Origin: Maricaulis sp965228215
Lineage (GTDB): Bacteria; Pseudomonadota; Alphaproteobacteria; Caulobacterales; Maricaulaceae
Direction: 5' to 3'
Assembly: GCA_965228215.1 (NCBI GenBank)
Contig: OZ245800.1
Location: 2,108,001-2,172,000, forward strand
DNA: 64,000 nt
This document shows, in pieces, positions 35,697 to 44,110 of this stretch. The notes below the pieces were generated by a model, which saw nothing but the letters and a program-made list of their open reading frames with translations, had not been told where the DNA came from and searched no databases. The position numbers were made by a program, and so were the translations under genes. Each line of letters begins with the position of its first letter. The first letter of the stretch is position 1.

Positions 35697-37625
35697 ATGC
35701 CGACCAGCACGCCCACGCTCGATACCATCCAGACCCCGGCCGATCTGCGCGACCTGTCGCTGGACCAGCTGGAACAGGTTGCCAAGGAATTGCGCGACGA
35801 GACGATCGACACGGTCTCCGTGACCGGCGGCCATCTCGGCGCCGGTCTCGGCGTCGTCGAGCTGACCACGGCGCTCCATCACGTGTTCAACACGCCCGAC
35901 GACGTCCTGATCTGGGATGTCGGCCACCAGTGCTATCCGCACAAAATCCTGACCGGTCGCCGTGACCGGATCCGCACGCTGCGCCAGGGCGGGGGGCTGT
36001 CCGGCTTCACCAAGCGTGCCGAGAGCGAATACGACCCGTTCGGAGCAGCCCATGCCTCCACCTCGATCTCCGCGGCACTCGGATTTGCCGTCGGCCGGGA
36101 TCTCAAGGAAGAAGAGCGCAATGTGATCGCCGTGATCGGCGACGGCTCCATGTCGGCGGGCATGGCCTACGAGGCCATGAACAATGCCGGCCATCTGAAC
36201 AAACGCCTGATTGTCATCCTCAACGACAATGACATGTCGATCGCGCCGCCGGTCGGCGCGATGAGCCATTATTTCGCGCGCCTCGTCTCCAGCCAGAGCT
36301 ATCGCAATATCCGCAAGCTCGGCAAAGGCATGGCCAAGGCCGTGGGCCTGGAAGAACCGGCCCGCCGCGCCGAGGAATACATGCGCGGCATGGCGATGGG
36401 CGGCACGCTCTTCGAGGAGATGGGCTTCCGCTATGTCGGCCCGATCGACGGCCATGACCTGCACCAGCTCGTCCCGGTCCTGTCGAACGTGCGCGATGGC
36501 GAACCCGGTCCGGTCCTGATCCATGTCGTGACGCAGAAGGGCAAGGGTTACGCTCCCGCCGAAGCCTCTGCCGACAAGTATCACGGCGTCGCCAAGTTCA
36601 ATGTCGTCACCGGCGAACAGCAGAAATCCAAGGGCGGACCGCCGTCCTATACGAAGGTCTTCGCCCAGCAACTGGTCGCCGAGGCCGAGACGGATGATCG
36701 CGTCGTCGCCGTGACCGCCGCCATGCCGGGCGGCACCGGTCTCGACATTTTCGGCGAGGCCTTCCCGGATCGCAGTTTCGATGTCGGCATTGCCGAACAG
36801 CATGCCGTGACCTTCGCCGCCGGCCTGGCCGCCGACGGCATGAAACCCTTCGCGGCGATCTATTCCACCTTCCTGCAGCGCGGTTATGACCAGGTCGTCC
36901 ATGATGTGGCGATCCAGAACCTGCCGGTGCGTTTCGCGATCGACCGCGCCGGTCTGGTCGGTGCTGATGGCTGCACCCATGCCGGTGCCTTTGATGTCGG
37001 TTATCTCGGCGCCCTGCCGGGCATGGTCGTGATGGCTGCCGCCGACGAGGTCGAGCTGCGTCGCATGGTCAAGACGGCTGCCCTGATTGACGACCGACCG
37101 TCCGCCTTCCGCTATCCGCGCGGCAATGCGCTGGGTCTGGACATGCCCGAGGTGATTGAACCGCTGGAGATCGGCAAGGGCCGCATCGTGCGCGAGGGCG
37201 CCAGCATTGCCATTCTCTCGCTCGGCACTCGGCTGGGCGAGGCGCTCAAGGCCGCCGACGAGCTTGCAGCCAAGGGCTTCAATGCCACCGTCGCCGATGC
37301 CCGTTTCGCCAAACCGCTCGACGAGGACCTGGTCCTGCGCCTGGCGCGCGAACACGAGGTCCTTGTAACGGTTGAAGAGGGTTCCGTGGGTGGTTTCGGG
37401 GCATTTGTCCTGCATCTTCTCGCCGACAAGGGCGCGCTCGACCGCGGTCTCAAGATCCGCACGATGACCCTGCCGGATATCTTCCAGGACCAGGATTCGC
37501 CGTTCGAAATGTATGAGACGGCCGGCCTGAACGCCCGTCACATCGCCGCCAAGGCGCTCGAGGCGATGGGCCGGATGGAAGACGCAGCAGCCGTTGTCGC
37601 GGTAGCACCCGTCCAGGCCGAATAG
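35697..37625 (+). CDS. dxs: 1-deoxy-D-xylulose-5-phosphate synthase
   Basis: 642 aa, full length. Start at 35697 has TAAGGA upstream; an earlier in-frame ATG lies inside ispA. Thiamine diphosphate motif GDGSMSAGMAYEAMNN, central AEQHAVTFAAGLA with catalytic Glu-Gln-His, and TVEEGSVGGFGAFV near the C-terminus. First step of the MEP isoprenoid pathway; pairs with ispA upstream. Confidence 0.95.
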   Translation: MPTSTPTLDTIQTPADLRDLSLDQLEQVAKELRDETIDTVSVTGGHLGAGLGVVELTTALHHVFNTPDDVLIWDVGHQCYPHKILTGRRDRIRTLRQGGGLSGFTKRAESEYDPFGAAHASTSISAALGFAVGRDLKEEERNVIAVIGDGSMSAGMAYEAMNNAGHLNKRLIVILNDNDMSIAPPVGAMSHYFARLVSSQSYRNIRKLGKGMAKAVGLEEPARRAEEYMRGMAMGGTLFEEMGFRYVGPIDGHDLHQLVPVLSNVRDGEPGPVLIHVVTQKGKGYAPAEASADKYHGVAKFNVVTGEQQKSKGGPPSYTKVFAQQLVAEAETDDRVVAVTAAMPGGTGLDIFGEAFPDRSFDVGIAEQHAVTFAAGLAADGMKPFAAIYSTFLQRGYDQVVHDVAIQNLPVRFAIDRAGLVGADGCTHAGAFDVGYLGALPGMVVMAAADEVELRRMVKTAALIDDRPSAFRYPRGNALGLDMPEVIEPLEIGKGRIVREGASIAILSLGTRLGEALKAADELAAKGFNATVADARFAKPLDEDLVLRLAREHEVLVTVEEGSVGGFGAFVLHLLADKGALDRGLKIRTMTLPDIFQDQDSPFEMYETAGLNARHIAAKALEAMGRMEDAAAVVAVAPVQAE

Positions 37626-37760
37626 TCCGATTTTCGTAGTGTTATCCCGGTTACCGGGCTGAACGTCATGGCTTGGGGGCCGGGGGACCGTTCCGGTGCT
37701 TGCCCGATCCGGCGAAAACGCGACAATGGGGCCAGTGCCCACCGGCAAGATCGGGGAATC

Positions 37761-38591
37761 GTGACCGAGCCTCTGCAGTCCGTCCGCAAATTCATCCAGA
37801 CCCGTCCCGCGCTCATTATCTGTGCGGCCGGAGGAGTGTTGATGGCGGTCGCCTACATGACGATTTTCGTCACGACCGGACCGGTCAGCGTCAGCTGGTC
37901 GCGCAATCTCGCCTCGGCGCTGTCGAACGCGGTACCACTGGCGATCTATGCCTATCTGACAATCTCGCTCCTGCGGACGCATGTCGTCGGCCGTGCCGGC
38001 TGGCAGCAGGTCCTGCTCAATGCAGTCGCGATGCCGGCCTTCGGCTTTACCTGGTATGTCACTGTCATCGTGCTTCTGGGCTGGTCGCAAGGATCCCTCA
38101 ATGAAGGTTTCAGTGTCTCGCCCTTCCGCGGACCGGCCTTCGCCTGGCAATTCTTCCAGGGCATGACGGCCTATGCCGCGGTCGCGGGGGCGGCCTATGC
38201 GCTGGAATACCGGTCGCGCATCGAACCCGACCCGCAGGCGGCGAATGATGCGAACGCATCCGCTTCTGCCACGACGCTTATTCTCCGCCAGGGCGACGAA
38301 CTTCGCCCCGTCGAGATCTCCGAGATCATTCTCATCGCCGGCGCCGGCGATTATTCCGAAGTCTCGACCGCACGAGGCACGCATCTGTCCCGCAAATCCC
38401 TGTCCGAGTTCGAGGCCCTGCTGCCGGGCGATGTCTTCGTTCGCGTGCATCGCTCGCGCATCGTCAATCTGGAAGCTGTGAACCAGGCCGAACCGGCGGG
38501 CAGTGGTCGCCTGACTCTGCAATTGAACGAGGGGTTGAGCGTTTCGACTAGCCGCGCCGGAGCCAAGCTGATCCGCGAGCGCTCTATCTAG
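37761..38591 (+). CDS. membrane-bound LytTR family transcriptional regulator
   Basis: 276 aa from a GTG at 37761 with GGGGAA before it. Four hydrophobic helices (about 16-38, 45-72, 83-108, 128-150), then a linker, then a LytTR DNA-binding domain at about 175-276. LytTR hallmarks: GDELRPVEISEIILIAGAGDY, LSEFEALLPGDVFVRVHRSRIVNLEAV. No receiver or kinase domain. An exact-period direct repeat lies 7 bp after its stop. It probably controls the following amidohydrolase genes, or itself. Confidence 0.85.
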   Translation: MTEPLQSVRKFIQTRPALIICAAGGVLMAVAYMTIFVTTGPVSVSWSRNLASALSNAVPLAIYAYLTISLLRTHVVGRAGWQQVLLNAVAMPAFGFTWYVTVIVLLGWSQGSLNEGFSVSPFRGPAFAWQFFQGMTAYAAVAGAAYALEYRSRIEPDPQAANDANASASATTLILRQGDELRPVEISEIILIAGAGDYSEVSTARGTHLSRKSLSEFEALLPGDVFVRVHRSRIVNLEAVNQAEPAGSGRLTLQLNEGLSVSTSRAGAKLIRERSI

Positions 38592-38598
38592 CGCAGCA

Positions 38599-38636
38599 GC
38601 GTGTCCATTCACCGATCCGCGTGTCGATTCACCGAT
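38599..38636 (+). promoter_or_regulatory. two 18-bp direct repeats, 20-bp period (candidate LytTR operator)
   Basis: GCGTGTCCATTCACCGAT (38599-38616) and GCGTGTCGATTCACCGAT (38619-38636) differ at one base. The 20-bp period, about two helical turns, is the layout LytTR proteins use to bind tandem half-sites on one face of DNA. Located between the LytTR gene and the first amidohydrolase. Confidence 0.65.
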
Positions 38637-38729
38637 TTTTTCCGGCCGGGCGTATGAAACCGGTTTGAGTCAGTACCGACGAGGCAGGCCGCATCGGCCA
38701 GCCCTGACGTGAAGCTGACAGGATTGATG

Positions 38730-40019
38730 ATGTCGATTTTCCCGCGAATGAATATCTGGACCACCGCCGTGGCGGGTCTGCTGGCCAGCCTGTCCCCGGC
38801 GAGCGCCGAGGATCGGATCTATACCGGAGCCCAGGTCTGGACCGGCGAAGGCTTCGAGCAGCTGGATTTCGCCGAACGCGATGGCGTCTTCATCCCGCTC
38901 GACCAGGTCGAGGCGGATGCCGAACGCGTGGATCTGGAGGGTCGGTTCGCCGTGCCGCCCTATGCCAACGCCCATCATCACATCACCAACGCCAATGATG
39001 AGAGCAGCTGGTATTTCCTGAACGCCGGCGTCTACTACGTCTGGAATCCCAACACGATCATCACCGGCGACCGGGATGACAACGCCGCCTATTTCGCCCG
39101 GCCTGACAGCTATGATGTGCGCGAGTCGATGGGCGGTATCACCGAACCGCTCGGGCATCCGGAAAGACTGTATGTCGAGATCCTGACGCGCTGGGTCTAC
39201 CAGTGTTGGGAGCGCGAGGACTTCATCGGCAATGCCTTCCACTATGGCCGCAATGAAGCCGAGATCGACGCCGCGCTCGATCTGCTGGTCTCCCAGGGAG
39301 CCACATTCGTGAAGTCCTATCTCCTCTTCAGCGAGGAGTTCGAGCTTCGCCGCGGCAATGAGGAATATTACGGCGAAGCCGGACTCGATCCCGCTCTGAT
39401 GCCCTACCTGGTTGAAGCGGCCCATGCCCGAGGCCTGCCCGTTGCGGTGCATGTACAGACCCGGCAGGACGCCGTGACCGCGGCCCGTGCGGGAGCCGAC
39501 ATGCTGGGGCACTTGCCGGCCTATGGTGCGGAACGGGAGATCGGCGATGTCGCCGCAACACGGCTGACTGCTGAGGACGCCGAATTGATCGCCGAAGCCG
39601 GCATGTTGCTGGTCCCGACCTACGCCCTGGCCCGGTCGAGCTTTGCCCGGCAGGCCGGTGAGGGGAATCTGGACGAGGCCCTGCGCGACGCGGTCTATGC
39701 GGCACAGGCGTCCAATCTCCGCCTTCTGCAGGCGGCAGGTGCGCGGATCCTGACCGGAACCGACGGCCCCTATGCGGTCAATGAGGAGGTCGCCCACTGG
39801 GTTGATATCGGAGGTCTCAGCCAAGACGAGGCGCTGGCCGCGATGTGGAACACGCCGCAATACCTGTTCCCTGAGCGTCGGATCGGACGCATCGAGCCGG
39901 GTTTTGAAGCCAGCTTTCTCGTGCTCGACAGCGATCCGCGGGAGGACTTCTCAAACCTCCTGGATATCGGCCTGCGCCGCAAACAGGGCCTGACGCTGAC
40001 ACCTCCGCCTGCCGAATAA
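38730..40019 (+). CDS. secreted amidohydrolase (tandem copy 1)
   Basis: 429 aa from the ATG at 38730 (AGGA at 6-nt spacing); GTG at 38709 and ATG at 38748 are alternatives. Signal peptide to about residue 26 (ASLSPASA). Metal-site pattern: HxH in NAHHHITN (His82, His84), Lys in FVKSYLLF, His in VAVHVQT and LGHLPA, Asp in TGTDGPYAV. Periplasmic metallo-hydrolase; prolidase- or imidazolonepropionase-like in shape, substrate unknown. Paralog follows 35 bp later. Confidence 0.82.
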   Translation: MSIFPRMNIWTTAVAGLLASLSPASAEDRIYTGAQVWTGEGFEQLDFAERDGVFIPLDQVEADAERVDLEGRFAVPPYANAHHHITNANDESSWYFLNAGVYYVWNPNTIITGDRDDNAAYFARPDSYDVRESMGGITEPLGHPERLYVEILTRWVYQCWEREDFIGNAFHYGRNEAEIDAALDLLVSQGATFVKSYLLFSEEFELRRGNEEYYGEAGLDPALMPYLVEAAHARGLPVAVHVQTRQDAVTAARAGADMLGHLPAYGAEREIGDVAATRLTAEDAELIAEAGMLLVPTYALARSSFARQAGEGNLDEALRDAVYAAQASNLRLLQAAGARILTGTDGPYAVNEEVAHWVDIGGLSQDEALAAMWNTPQYLFPERRIGRIEPGFEASFLVLDSDPREDFSNLLDIGLRRKQGLTLTPPPAE

Positions 40020-40054
40020 GTCCACCACACCACGATGCCTGAAAGGAATGTGCC

Positions 40055-41347
40055 ATGACGCGCAAACTCTCCCCCCTTGCCGCGATTGCGTTCAGCCTGG
40101 GCCTCGCCACAGCGGCCTATGCGCAGGATGGAACCCTCTACGAGAACGCCCGGGTCTGGACCGGAGAAGGCTTCGAGCGAATGGACTTCGCGGTGTCCGG
40201 CGATCGTTTTGTTGCGGTCGACGAGGCCGCTTCATTCGACCGCGTCGATCTGGACGGGCGATGGGTCATGCCGCCCTTCGGTGAAGGACATACCCACAAG
40301 TTCGAGACGGAGTGGACGGTTGCGCGGTTCACCGCCCAAATGTTTGAACAGGGTGTGTTCTACGCGAAGAGCCCGGGTGCCTACGCACCCAATATCGCCC
40401 GCATCGCCCCGCTTATGGAGACGGTCGACACGGTGGATGTCTCCTTCGCCATGGGTGGTCTGACGACGCCGTATGGCCATCCCGAAGGCGTCTATGTGAA
40501 CGTCATGACGCGCTTCTGGTATGAAGGGTTCGAGCGCGAGGATTTCCTGGGCCAGGCCTTCCACTCGGTCTCCAGCTCGACTGATGTCGATACCGCGCTG
40601 GACCGCCTGGTCGAGCAGGGCGCCGATTTCGTGAAAATCTTCCTGCAGAATTCCGATACGTGGGAGGAGCGGCGAGCCCTGCTGGACGATCCCGCCTATC
40701 GCGAGGCCCGCGACTACCCGGACTACAATTCCATTATCGGTCTCAACCCGGCGCTCGTGCCCGTCATTGTTGCCGGCGCTCATGCGCGCGGCCTGACCGT
40801 CAGTGCCCATGTGTCCAATGCTGCCGATTTCAGCGCTGCGGTCTGGGGTGGTGTCGACGAGATCAATCACATGCCCGGCGCCTCCTGGGAGACCGGCTAC
40901 ACGCTGGAGAACCAATTGCCGAGCGAGGAAGATGCGCGTCTTGCCGCCGAGCGCGGCATTCCGGTGATCGCTACCGCAGCTGTCCGGCTCGCGGCAACGC
41001 CTGAAGAACACCGTGATCTTGTGCGCCGGACGCATCTCGCCGTGCTCGAACGTCTGCAGGGTGCCGGAGTGGAGATCCTCATCGGGATCGACAATTTTGG
41101 CCTGACCACGCGGAGCGAGATCGATTATCTGCGCGAGCTCGGCATCATGTCGGATGCGCAATTGCTGCAGGCGTGGATCGATACCTCGCGTGCCGTCTTT
41201 CCGGACCGGATGATCGCCGAGATCGAACCCGGCTACGAGGCGAGCTTCCTCGTCCTGGACGCCGATCCGCTGGTGGACTTCACCACGCTGGATCGCATCG
41301 AGATGCGCATCAAGCAGGGCCAGGACCTCGACGCCGGGGCGGAATAG
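40055..41347 (+). CDS. secreted amidohydrolase (tandem copy 2)
   Basis: 430 aa. Signal peptide MTRKLSPLAAIAFSLGLATAAYA. Metal-site pattern: HxH in GEGHTHKF, Lys in FVKIFLQN, His in VSAHVSN and EINHMPG, Asp in LIGIDNFGL. Clearly homologous to copy 1 (NARVWTGEGFERMDF against AQVWTGEGFEQLDF; EPGYEASFLVLDADP against EPGFEASFLVLDSDP) but diverged in the active-site loops, so related but distinct substrates are likely. Confidence 0.83.
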   Translation: MTRKLSPLAAIAFSLGLATAAYAQDGTLYENARVWTGEGFERMDFAVSGDRFVAVDEAASFDRVDLDGRWVMPPFGEGHTHKFETEWTVARFTAQMFEQGVFYAKSPGAYAPNIARIAPLMETVDTVDVSFAMGGLTTPYGHPEGVYVNVMTRFWYEGFEREDFLGQAFHSVSSSTDVDTALDRLVEQGADFVKIFLQNSDTWEERRALLDDPAYREARDYPDYNSIIGLNPALVPVIVAGAHARGLTVSAHVSNAADFSAAVWGGVDEINHMPGASWETGYTLENQLPSEEDARLAAERGIPVIATAAVRLAATPEEHRDLVRRTHLAVLERLQGAGVEILIGIDNFGLTTRSEIDYLRELGIMSDAQLLQAWIDTSRAVFPDRMIAEIEPGYEASFLVLDADPLVDFTTLDRIEMRIKQGQDLDAGAE

Positions 41348-41394
41348 CGGCCCCGGTGCTTGTCCGGATCACGCGATACGGGCAGATAGGAGGC

Positions 41395-42141
41395 ATGAGC
41401 CGCGCAGACAAGTTTCTCGTCGACCAGGGATTTTTCGACACCCGGGCCAAGGCCCAGGAGGCGATTGCCGCCGGCAAGGTCTTCGTCAATGGCGATGTGG
41501 TGCGCAAGGCCTCCCAGAAGATCCCCGCAGGGGCGAAAATTCAGGCCGAGGCTGCGCATCCCTGGGTGTCGCGGGCGGCGCTCAAACTGGTTGAAGGGCT
41601 GGACGCGTTCGGCATTGATCCGACGGGGCGCGTCTGCCTCGACGTCGGCTCGTCGACCGGCGGTTTCACGGAAGTCCTGCTCAGCCGCGGCGCTGCGAAA
41701 GTCTATGCTGTGGATGTTGGCCGGGACCAGCTTCACCCGAAGCTTCAGGCGGATTCGCGCGTGGTCTCGATGGAGGGTTTCGATGCCCGGTCATTGGCCG
41801 CGGAGAATTTCTCCGAACCGCCATCGCTGATCGTCTGCGATGCCAGTTTCATCTCGCTCTTGAAGGTCATTGCCCGGCCTCTGGCCCTTGCGGCCGAGAG
41901 AGCGGACCTGATCGCGCTCATCAAACCCCAGTTCGAAGTGGGCAGGGCCTCGATCGGCAAGGGCGGCCTGGTAAAGAGCGACAGCGACCGCGAGCGCGCC
42001 CTGGCAGACGTGCGGGCCGGCCTCGAAGGCCGGGAAGGCTTTGCGGTACGCGCGGTCATGGACAGTCCGATCCTCGGAGGTGACGGCAACAGGGAATACC
42101 TTATTGCCGCACACCGGGGAGTCGATTCGATTCGTGTCTGA
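41395..42141 (+). CDS. tlyA: TlyA-family rRNA methyltransferase
   Basis: 248 aa. S4 RNA-binding domain (residues 1-60: MSRADKFLVDQGFFDTRAKA) then a SAM methyltransferase fold with motif I CLDVGSSTGGFTEVLLSRG and IKPQFEVG. TlyA 2'-O-methylates rRNA. It is usually next to dxs; here 3.7 kb of LytTR and amidohydrolase genes separate them. TAGGAGG lies before the ATG. Confidence 0.9.
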   Translation: MSRADKFLVDQGFFDTRAKAQEAIAAGKVFVNGDVVRKASQKIPAGAKIQAEAAHPWVSRAALKLVEGLDAFGIDPTGRVCLDVGSSTGGFTEVLLSRGAAKVYAVDVGRDQLHPKLQADSRVVSMEGFDARSLAAENFSEPPSLIVCDASFISLLKVIARPLALAAERADLIALIKPQFEVGRASIGKGGLVKSDSDRERALADVRAGLEGREGFAVRAVMDSPILGGDGNREYLIAAHRGVDSIRV

Positions 42142-42168
42142 GGTTAATTCTGCCGGACGACGCCGCGC

Positions 42169-42900
42169 CTAGTTGCCGACATATGCGTCGCGCGGACGCC
42201 AGATACCGTCGGCACCTTCACACATGTAGACCTGTTCCGTGACAAGGGCGCCGCTCGGGCCCATGCGGCGCTGGTCCTGCCAGCGGCAATTCCACTGGGA
42301 CGGGTAGTCCAGCTGGGACGAGGTCTGGTAGGTGCGGCTCTCGTATTGCGGCTGGGCACCGCCGAGAAGATCGGCATTGGAGCCGTAATCATACTGCTGG
42401 GCCGAACCGTAATCATCGCTTTCGGCGTAGCGGTAATCGTCCTGATAATACCGGTCGTCATACCGGCTGTCTTCGTAATACGTGCCGTTCGGCTTGCCCG
42501 GATAACGATTGTCGTAACCGCGATAGGCCCGGTTCTCGCAATCCTCGCCGCCGGCCACCGTGGCGCCGATCAGTGCGCCGACACCGGCGCCGGCAATCGT
42601 GCCGACTTCCTCGGCATTGCCGCGATCACGGTGATGATAGGCATTGCGACCATGTCCGCGGCGGCCATAGCCGTAGCGGCCGCGATGCTCGCGGCGGTCA
42701 TATCCGCGGCGGTTATTGTTGGAATCATCGGCCAGCTCATTGCCGATCACGGCACCGAGAATGCCACCGATAATGGCTCCGGCCACCTGGCGGTCCTGAC
42801 GATCATCCTCGCAGGACTGGTAATCCTGGGCCGAGGCCAGGCCCGGCGCGACAAGCGCGAGCATGGATGCGGAAGCAAGGGCAGCGGTCAGCGTTTTCAT
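42169..42900 (-). CDS. secreted glycine-zipper protein
   Basis: 243 aa. Signal peptide MKTLTAALASASMLALVAPGLASA. Two glycine zippers: residues 40-55 (AGAIIGGILGAVIGNELA) and 102-116 (IAGAGVGALIGATVAGG), separated by an Arg/Gly/Tyr/His-rich stretch. C-terminal Cys module: NCRWQDQRR and VYMCEGADGIWR. Probably outer-membrane or periplasmic. The gene downstream of it across the palindrome region (44111-45556) shares this layout. Confidence 0.7.
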   Translation of the reverse strand: MKTLTAALASASMLALVAPGLASAQDYQSCEDDRQDRQVAGAIIGGILGAVIGNELADDSNNNRRGYDRREHRGRYGYGRRGHGRNAYHHRDRGNAEEVGTIAGAGVGALIGATVAGGEDCENRAYRGYDNRYPGKPNGTYYEDSRYDDRYYQDDYRYAESDDYGSAQQYDYGSNADLLGGAQPQYESRTYQTSSQLDYPSQWNCRWQDQRRMGPSGALVTEQVYMCEGADGIWRPRDAYVGN

Positions 42901-43056
42901 GTGCGTCTCCAACATGGGGTCACCATTTGCGCACAGGCTAGCGGGACCCCGATGAGCCGGACATGAACATACCGGCCATCAGCATTACGTCTCTGCAATG
43001 CACGGGCCAGAGTTGGGTGTGATTGAAGAAGGCGACACTCCTCCATCACCCCTTAC

Positions 43057-43171
43057 ATCTCATGCCAGGACGAGGCCGTATTGAAATCTTGCGGTCAAGG
43101 GTGAAGCCGGGACCCGGCGCTTCGCGCCCTTGACCGCAAGATTTCAATACGGCGACCTGCTGGCAAGAGAT
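43057..43171. repeat. large imperfect palindrome with 27-bp perfect core
   Basis: Core arms 43075-43101 (begin GCCGTATTGAAATCTTGCGG) and 43127-43153 are perfect reverse complements over 27 bp. The match continues outward to 43057 and 43171 at 13 of 18 positions. The 25-nt loop itself pairs (GAAGC with GCTTC; CGGG with CCCG around one A). Could be a hairpin RNA, a MITE-like remnant or a cruciform site. No gene overlaps it. Confidence 0.9.
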
Positions 43172-43360
43172 CCAAGCGTTGCTCTGGCCTGGCGCCCCTG
43201 TTCCTAACTTACCACTTCTCCCGGAAGAGGCCGGACCTGGTCCGGCTGATGTCCGGGATTTACCTGCAGGTCCAGGTCGATCATCGGCGGTAAGCCCCGG
43301 AATTCGCCCGGCTCGGGGCCGGGCTCATCCGGGAAAAGCGGCAGCGAGAGTGTTCGCGAC
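43172..43360. other. non-coding stretch with further inverted repeats
   Basis: This is the right part of the 460-bp gap between the glycine-zipper gene and the AhpD-like gene. TCCCGGA (43219-43225) pairs with TCCGGGA (43252-43258) around GCCGGAC-CTG-GTCCGGC (43230-43246). GCCCGGC (43306-43312) pairs with GCCGGGC (43318-43324). I see no supported coding frame. The left part (42901-43056) shows nothing clear beyond a possible promoter for the glycine-zipper gene. Confidence 0.6.
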
Positions 43361-43927
43361 CTACTCCGCCGGTTCCGCAGTCTTCGTCCAGGCGAACGGC
43401 TGGAAGGCTGCGTCGACCGGGGTGTCGGCGAAGTGGTTGATATAGTTGGACATCACCTTGTGGGACACACCCAGGATCACGTCGAGAATATTCTGGCGTG
43501 TATAGCCGGCGGCCAGGAAGCTGTCGGTTTCCTCGGCCGGAACAACGCCGCGATTGCGGACGACGGACAGGGTGAAGGCGCGCAGGGCTTCCAGCTTGGC
43601 GTCGGGCAGGGGGCGGGCCTCGCGCAGCGCCTCGATGACGTCGTCGCCGACGCCCATGCGCTTGGCGATGCCGGTATGGGCGGGCACGCAGTAATGGCAG
43701 TCATGTTCCACATTGATGGCCAGCCAGACGACATTGAGCTCGACCGGGCTGAGACTGGAATTGCTGAACAGATTGCCCAGCACCTTGTAGGCCTCGAGCA
43801 CTTGCGGGGACTCGGCCATGACGGCGTGAAGATTGGGGATCATGCCGAAATCCTTCAGCGATCCTTCCAGGAGGGGTTTGGATGCGTCCGGCGCGGTGTC
43901 GGGCGTGTGCAGCGTGAAATCGCTCAT
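43361..43927 (-). CDS. carboxymuconolactone decarboxylase / AhpD-like protein
   Basis: 188 aa from MSDFTLHTPD (ATG at 43927, AAGGA upstream; two further in-frame ATGs lie just before). VEHDCHYCVPAHTGIAKRMG has the CxxC-x3-H AhpD active site, and SPVELNVVWLAINVEH precedes it. Members are thiol peroxidase helpers or decarboxylases; the redox-active Cys pair favours a thiol function. Confidence 0.87.
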   Translation of the reverse strand: MSDFTLHTPDTAPDASKPLLEGSLKDFGMIPNLHAVMAESPQVLEAYKVLGNLFSNSSLSPVELNVVWLAINVEHDCHYCVPAHTGIAKRMGVGDDVIEALREARPLPDAKLEALRAFTLSVVRNRGVVPAEETDSFLAAGYTRQNILDVILGVSHKVMSNYINHFADTPVDAAFQPFAWTKTAEPAE

Positions 43928-44060
43928 CATCATTCCTTGTGAAAACGGCGCCCTGTCGGCGTCGTCCAGCAGATCGGGTGTGAGCGGGCCCGGTTCAAGT
44001 CGGGAGGGGTCACGCTTTGGTGAGCGTGCCTGAAACGCGCCTGAAATCCGAACACGCACG

Positions 44061-44090
44061 AAAAAGGGCCGGCGCGAGCGGCCGGCCCTT
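44061..44090 (-). terminator. intrinsic terminator of the Arg-rich gene
   Basis: AAGGGCCGGC pairs with GCCGGCCCTT around GCGAGCG. On the minus strand the stem is followed by a T run (AAAAA on the + strand at 44061-44065), 20 bp after the stop at 44111. Confidence 0.8.
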
Positions 44091-44110
44091 CCCCCTCTTC
44101 GCGTCACCAC

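Noticed and set aside
35544..38612. 1022-codon minus-strand frame opposite dxs
   Set aside because: It runs through ispA, dxs and the LytTR gene, which have full catalytic motifs. The minus frame has no domain and an unusual His/Asp/Arg composition.
43179..43445. 88-codon plus frame in the palindromic region
   Set aside because: Pro/Gly/Ala-rich translation of inverted repeats, and it runs into the AhpD-like gene on the other strand.
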